64,000 nt of DNA from Anaerolineae bacterium. Lineage in GTDB: Bacteria > Chloroflexota > Anaerolineae > Promineifilales > Promineifilaceae. Location: assembly GCA_030425205.1 (NCBI GenBank), contig JAUIAP010000001.1:186001-250000 (forward strand). The letters run 5' to 3'. The position numbers and the translations under genes are program-made. The notes beneath the pieces were generated by a model, which was given only the letters and a program-made list of their open reading frames with translations, was not told the origin of the DNA and ran no database searches. Within the stretch, counting starts at the first letter, position 1. Each line of letters begins with the position of its first letter. Positions 60,497-64,000 of the stretch are shown here, piece after piece.

Positions 60497-60502
60497 GTTT
60501 GC

Positions 60503-61990
60503 ATGAATCGCCAGCAACATCTCGTTCGCTCTTCACTCATCGTCATATTTTTCTATGCGATTAGCAAGGTAACCGGCTTCGGTCGCCTCATTCTCGTCAC
60601 CCAATTTTTTGGGACCTCTGGCGCAGCCGATGCGCTCGCTGCGGCCGTGCAGCTGCCTGAAATGCTCATGCTGATGATCTCAGGCGGCGCGTTGGGTGCT
60701 GCCCTGATCCCGATTTATTCACAATTTGTCGTATTAGAGCAGGAGGTCGCGCGGCGTAGATTGGCAGGCACCATTGTGACAGCGGTCACGCTCGTGTTAG
60801 TCGTTTGCTGTGGATTGGTGGCGATATTTTCGCCGTGGTTGGTGACCCATTTGATTGTGCCTAGTTTTTCGGCCGAATCGCAACAGCTCACCGCCCAACT
60901 GATGCGCTACATGATGGTGGCCCTTGCGATTGTCGGGGTTAGCGTTGCCATCAGCTCGTTGCTCAATGCCCATCAACATTTCGCCCTTCCCGCACTGGCA
61001 ACAGTCGTCATCGATCTCGGCTACATCGCGGGGCTTTACTGGCTGACACCGACACTGAGCGTGTTGGGCGTTGCCTATGGGGCCATTCTCGGGGCGTGTT
61101 TGCACCTGTTGGTGCAGCTTCCGGCCGTTATGCGCCACCGGCTGCACATTCGGGCGCAGTTGCACTGGCGCGATGCCAGCGTGTGGCGCGTTGGGCGACT
61201 GATGTTGCCACGTGTTGTGACGATGGGGTTAGTACAATCGGCCGATCTTTTCATCCTCAACATCGCCTCCAGCCTCCCCGAAGGCAGCGTCTCGATCTAT
61301 TACTACGCGCTCCTTCTTGCCATTCTGCCCTCATCTCTTGTTGCGTGGGCGATCGGCAACGTCATTTTGCCAACGATGGCCGAACAGTTTAATGCGAACG
61401 ATGCAGATGGGTTGCGCCAAACCGCCCTGCGCGCCTTGCATTCCCTTTTTGTGTTACTCATTCCTGCCGTTATCGGTCTGATCGCACTGGGCGAACCTGC
61501 CGTCGCCTTTCTTTTTGAACGCGGCGAATTTGGCGAGGCGGCAACGCGCTTGCTCTATTCGCTGATCGTCATTCTCGGCATACGAACGATCAGCGAAGGT
61601 GGACTGACCGTCTTTGAACGTATCTTTTTCGCCCAACACGACACGCGCACCGTGATGATTGGTTATCTACTTTGGTTTATCGTCTACATCGGTGGGGCGC
61701 GACTGTTTGCGCCGTCGCTCGGGGTGCGCGGTCTGGCGGTCGCAAGCAGTTTGTCGATGCTTCTGTTGACGGGATTTTTGTGGTGGCGTTGTCGGCTGTT
61801 TTTGGGTCGCTTGAATTTCGGCCGAATGCTCGCCCCTATCTTAAGCGCATCCCTCATGATGGTCTTCGTCATACGGGCAGTCCAGCAAATGCAACTTACA
61901 TCGCTCATCTACGTGCTGGTCGCCATTGCGCTTGGCGGATTTACCTATTTGCTTGTCTTTATTCCCATTGAACGACATCTATCACGTTGA
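60503..61990 (+). CDS. murJ: MurJ-like lipid II flippase
   Basis: This 495-residue polytopic protein of the MOP/MviN (MurJ) family has about 13-14 membrane helices. It has SLIVIFFYAISKVTGFGRLILVTQFFGTSGAADALAAAVQLPE near the N-terminus, MISGGALGAALIPIYSQF, FAVAFLFERGEFG-like text (AVAFLFERGEFGEAATRLLYS) and a paired repeat in the C-terminal half. MurJ moves lipid II across the inner membrane for peptidoglycan. The start ATG 60503 is chosen because the preceding sequence is a hairpin with a T-run. One TCGGCCGA encodes SAES in a loop and two more lie in the gene. Confidence 0.9.
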   Translation: MNRQQHLVRSSLIVIFFYAISKVTGFGRLILVTQFFGTSGAADALAAAVQLPEMLMLMISGGALGAALIPIYSQFVVLEQEVARRRLAGTIVTAVTLVLVVCCGLVAIFSPWLVTHLIVPSFSAESQQLTAQLMRYMMVALAIVGVSVAISSLLNAHQHFALPALATVVIDLGYIAGLYWLTPTLSVLGVAYGAILGACLHLLVQLPAVMRHRLHIRAQLHWRDASVWRVGRLMLPRVVTMGLVQSADLFILNIASSLPEGSVSIYYYALLLAILPSSLVAWAIGNVILPTMAEQFNANDADGLRQTALRALHSLFVLLIPAVIGLIALGEPAVAFLFERGEFGEAATRLLYSLIVILGIRTISEGGLTVFERIFFAQHDTRTVMIGYLLWFIVYIGGARLFAPSLGVRGLAVASSLSMLLLTGFLWWRCRLFLGRLNFGRMLAPILSASLMMVFVIRAVQQMQLTSLIYVLVAIALGGFTYLLVFIPIERHLSR

Positions 61991-62070
61991 TTGTTTGGCA
62001 TCCTACTCGTTTGTCCTCACAGCGCAACATTCGGGTCGAGATGCCCCAACCTATCCTGTAAACTTCTAGC

Positions 62071-62934
62071 ATGACAAATCAACAAGCAAACGACTACCAA
62101 ACAGTTGCCGATGCGATCCATTATCTGGAGCAGAATTTCCGCAAGCAGCCATCGCTCGATGAGATTGCCGCCAGTGTCCATCTGAGCAAATATCACTTTC
62201 AACGCCTCTTCAAACGTTGGGCGGGTGTCTCACCGACGCAATTTTTGCACTATTTGACAGTCGAGTATGCCAAACAAAATTTGCAACAGGCCGACACCGT
62301 TTTTAACACAGCCCTCGACGCTGGATTGTCGAGCGCGGGACGTCTACACGACCTTTTTGTGACATTTGAGGCGATGTCGCCGGGTGAATATAAACGACAA
62401 GGGGATGGGTTGACCATCCAATATAATTTCAGTCAGACTCCCTTTGGCGAGATGTTGATCGCGCAAACGGCGCGTGGCGTCTGCGCCCTACGCTTTGTGA
62501 GCGATAATCGGGACAATGTGTTAAATGAACTGATGCGGGAATGGGAACAGGCTGAATTTGCTTTTTCGGCCGATTCCAATCTCCCCAACCCCTTCGCAAC
62601 CGCACCCGATCCCATCCATTTACACCTGAAGGGAACCAACTTCCAAGTCCAAGTCTGGCAAGCACTCCTGCGCATTCCCGCTGGTCGCGTCGTCACCTAC
62701 AGCGACGTAAGCCACGCCATCGGCAATCCACAGGCAACCCGCGCCGTGGCCAGCGCAATCGCTAAAAACCCAGTTGGTTACATCATCCCGTGCCATCGCG
62801 TCATCAACAAAGTTGGACAGATTCACAAATATCGTTGGGGGACAGAACGCAAGAAGGCGATGATCGGATGGGAGGCGAGTCAGTCGGCAGCAAACGGCGC
62901 GCATAGACATGAAAAGTTGCAAGTTGCAGGTTAA
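62071..62934 (+). CDS. Ada-like protein: AraC HTH + methylguanine-DNA methyltransferase
   Basis: This 287-residue DNA-repair protein has an AraC-type helix-turn-helix at about 10-110 (LDEIAASVHLSKYHFQRLFKRWAGVSPTQFLHYL). It then has an O6-methylguanine-DNA methyltransferase fold (about 120-270) with the alkyl-acceptor cysteine in VGYIIPCHRVIN and the arginine-finger region FQVQVWQALLRIPAGRVVTYSDVSHAIG. It lacks the N-terminal zinc/Cys domain of full Ada, as in other Ada-like proteins. The last residues (HEKLQVAG) come from a 7-bp repeat at the stop, so the native end may have been shifted by repeat insertion. Confidence 0.9.
   Translation: MTNQQANDYQTVADAIHYLEQNFRKQPSLDEIAASVHLSKYHFQRLFKRWAGVSPTQFLHYLTVEYAKQNLQQADTVFNTALDAGLSSAGRLHDLFVTFEAMSPGEYKRQGDGLTIQYNFSQTPFGEMLIAQTARGVCALRFVSDNRDNVLNELMREWEQAEFAFSADSNLPNPFATAPDPIHLHLKGTNFQVQVWQALLRIPAGRVVTYSDVSHAIGNPQATRAVASAIAKNPVGYIIPCHRVINKVGQIHKYRWGTERKKAMIGWEASQSAANGAHRHEKLQVAG
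62913..62932. repeat. Heptanucleotide repeat (AAGTTGC type) at the end of the Ada-like gene
   Basis: Two and a half AAGTTGC units finish the coding sequence. They are translated as KLQVAG, the same peptide core as the repeat in the pfaA linker (18368-18402). Confidence 0.65.
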
Positions 62935-62937
62935 GAA

Positions 62938-63047
62938 CAGCGTAAAGTAAATGTTATAGCATGGTCATTCTCGTGCAGGCGGGAATCTAGCCTTAGAAAA
63001 GAATGGATACCTGCCTGCGCAGGTATGACAGGACTTACCTTACGCTG
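62938..63047. mobile_element. MITE-like palindromic element with 13-bp inverted ends
   Basis: Ends CAGCGTAAAGTAA (62938-62950) and TTACCTTACGCTG (63035-63047) are inverted repeats with one mismatch. Inside are two convergent copies of the 'GGATTCCCGCCTGCG'-type repeat (62963-62988 and 63001-63031), the second with an 18-bp palindrome TACCTGC...GCAGGTA. It is small and non-coding, so any movement would need a transposase elsewhere. Confidence 0.55.
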
Positions 63048-63099
63048 CATTAAAATCCTTGCAACTTGCGTCCTTTTCCACATAAAACCCCAATTATTT

Positions 63100-63125
63100 C
63101 CGCCGCTCAAGCTGGCGGCTTTTTG
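63100..63125 (+). terminator. Terminator after the Ada-like gene
   Basis: Stem CCGCCGCT / AGC(T)GGCGG, then five T. Confidence 0.7.
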
Positions 63126-63211
63126 CCTGATTGACAGCGAGATGAACCCATTTCTTCACGCAAATTTCCCCATTTTTACATGAGAATACACAACGAAGCG
63201 AAAACAGCATA

Positions 63212-63240
63212 TTGTTATGGTTCGGTTATAAATTTATAAT
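63212..63240 (+). promoter_or_regulatory. Predicted sigma70-type promoter
   Basis: TTGTTA at 63212-63217, a 17-bp spacer and TATAAT at 63235-63240, 72 bases before the ATG at 63313. Confidence 0.7.
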
Positions 63241-63312
63241 GCCAGCGCATTCAATCAGCTTGTAGTATTGTTCATAAGTTTGGGTCTCTGAAACTATTGC
63301 TGTATATCGCGC

Positions 63313-64000
63313 ATGTCAAAATTACGTAACTCGCAATCTACTTTTGTACTATCGCTATTCATCACGCTGCTGCCAATTTTGGCGTTTCTAGCCTATCTTT
63401 CAACAGCAGTCGTGTTGCCCGTTGAGGCAGCAACAAATTTCGATTTTGCACTAGTTACAAATGAAAGTGATACGAAGGCGGGCTACTTCAATGATGCGGC
63501 CGAATTTCGCTTCGTTCTCACCAACAAAAGTAGCGGAACAATTACAGTAGAACTTTCTGAAAGCTTGCCCACCGACTTTACAGTCAATTACTCGCTAGGC
63601 TCATCAGTTGAACTGACTGAAAATCAATCACGTGAGTTTACGGCCAGCATTAACACACCGAACAGCGCAACGGCTGAACAAGTCTATGACAACATCGATA
63701 TCAGTGCGACACAAGGTGGCGAAACTGAAACGGTCGATCTGACAATCGTTGTGCTTAATCAAGGTGATATTGGCGTTGATATCTCTGGCGGGACACCCCC
63801 AACTGGCGCAAGAGGTGAAACGGTTGAAATCGACTATGTCGTACAAAATGATGGGGCAAGCACGAGTGATTATGCGGCCGATTTTACATTTCGCGCAACC
63901 AGTCAATTAGGTTATTCACTAGCAATTGCAGAAGGCGGAAATACGGCAAGCGGCTCAGGGACGGCGGCTATCACAATTAGTGATTTAGAGCCCGGCGAAA
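63313..64000 (+). CDS. Secreted surface protein, N-terminal part (cut by window end)
   Basis: The frame is open from ATG 63313 to the window end, 229 codons. It starts with a membrane-type signal (FVLSLFITLLPILAFLAYL, then VVLPVEAA) and continues with two repeated beta-sandwich domains: FDFALVTNESDTKAG...FRFVLTNKSSGTITVEL and IGVDISGGTPPTGARGETVEIDYVVQND. These look like CARDB / 'NEW3'-type Ig-like modules found in large surface proteins. The full length, and any anchor, lie outside. Two CGGCCGA near-octamers occur, but no full TCGGCCGA. Confidence 0.72.
   Translation, partial: MSKLRNSQSTFVLSLFITLLPILAFLAYLSTAVVLPVEAATNFDFALVTNESDTKAGYFNDAAEFRFVLTNKSSGTITVELSESLPTDFTVNYSLGSSVELTENQSREFTASINTPNSATAEQVYDNIDISATQGGETETVDLTIVVLNQGDIGVDISGGTPPTGARGETVEIDYVVQNDGASTSDYAADFTFRATSQLGYSLAIAEGGNTASGSGTAAITISDLEPGE

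Larger units (their letters stand above)
298..62573. repeat. Dispersed octamer family TCGGCCGA (HIP-like), at least 79 copies
   Basis: Counted by eye, the palindrome TCGGCCGA occurs at least 79 times, for example at 298, 2463, 4385, 4562, 6645, 13635, 15651, 18702, 24544, 26308, 30541, 36807, 45463, 48246, 48318, 53688, 55841, 58177, 60869 and 62566. It is most often flanked by A or T on both sides. It is found in genes on both strands and in spacers. In genes it is read as Ser-Ala-Glu/Asp, Ile/Phe-Gly-Arg or Arg-Pro depending on frame. Confidence 0.9.
62935..63312. other. 378-bp intergenic region between the Ada-like gene and a surface-protein gene
   Basis: It holds the palindromic element at 62938-63047, a 7-bp repeat trace at 63059-63070 (CTTGCAACTTGCG), a terminator at 63100-63125 and the promoter at 63212-63240. 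No coding frame is supported. Confidence 0.6.

Noticed and set aside
60473..60502. Upstream start of murJ (MACNCRFF)
   Set aside because: The codons are the arms of a hairpin with a T-run, not protein-like.
1..64000. CRISPR arrays
   Set aside because: No direct repeats of 24-40 bases with unique spacers were found. The repeats seen are 7-bp tandem arrays or palindromes.
1..64000. Transposases, phage genes or integrases
   Set aside because: No coding region shows their motifs. The only mobile-looking DNA is small and non-coding.

Overview
The window looks like chromosome from a Chloroflexota bacterium, most likely an Anaerolineae/Caldilineae-type lineage. This placement is inferred from protein character, not from rRNA. 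Supporting signs are a very long SecA, a CtaG-type oxidase assembly protein, large secreted proteins with Thr/Pro linkers and single C-terminal membrane anchors, YfhO/PMT-type membrane glycosyltransferases, and consensus -10 boxes combined with few Shine-Dalgarno sites. GC content is near 50%.

Layout: 1-3957 (minus strand) is a cell-surface glycosylation operon (GT2, PMT-like, YfhO-like). 4172-8835 (plus) carries a HAD phosphatase, rlmN, a small repeat protein, a lipoprotein and a nucleotidyltransferase. 8825-12503 (minus) carries a zinc-ribbon protein, selB and a coiled-coil protein. 12762-16562 holds a LOG-family protein, a dockerin/cohesin-type SGNH lipoprotein and rpmB. 16871-33453 is the centrepiece: a PUFA-synthase-like (Pfa) system. 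PfaA is KS-AT-4xACP-KR-DH, a PfaC-like protein is KS-CLF-AT-DH-DH, and a PfaD-like enoyl reductase is separated from them by three small unrelated genes, including an HNH nuclease. 33609-35297 is an ECF sigma/anti-sigma pair in which the anti-sigma protein has a large extracytoplasmic domain. A tRNA-Leu(CAA) follows, then DinB-like, histone-deacetylase-like, CtaG and old-yellow-enzyme genes, secA, a LuxR-type regulator with a structured leader, the Ktr potassium system, PAP2 and nucleotidyltransferase genes, an EthD-like gene, a group of surface proteins (49274-57835), a UvrD-type helicase, murJ, an Ada-like repair protein and the start of another surface protein.

The most unusual property lies in the DNA. 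The octamer TCGGCCGA occurs at least 79 times by eye count, where about one is expected by chance, in genes and spacers and in all reading frames. It resembles a highly iterated palindrome such as cyanobacterial HIP1. Three other small-repeat classes sit both between and inside genes: degenerate 7-bp tandem repeats of varied sequence; a 26-bp palindrome that forms the linker between the ACP domains of PfaA and recurs near murJ; and 'GGATTCCCGCCTGCG'-type repeats inserted in the PMT-like gene. Short repeats have therefore shaped proteins in this genome.

All calls come from reading the sequence. No database search was run.
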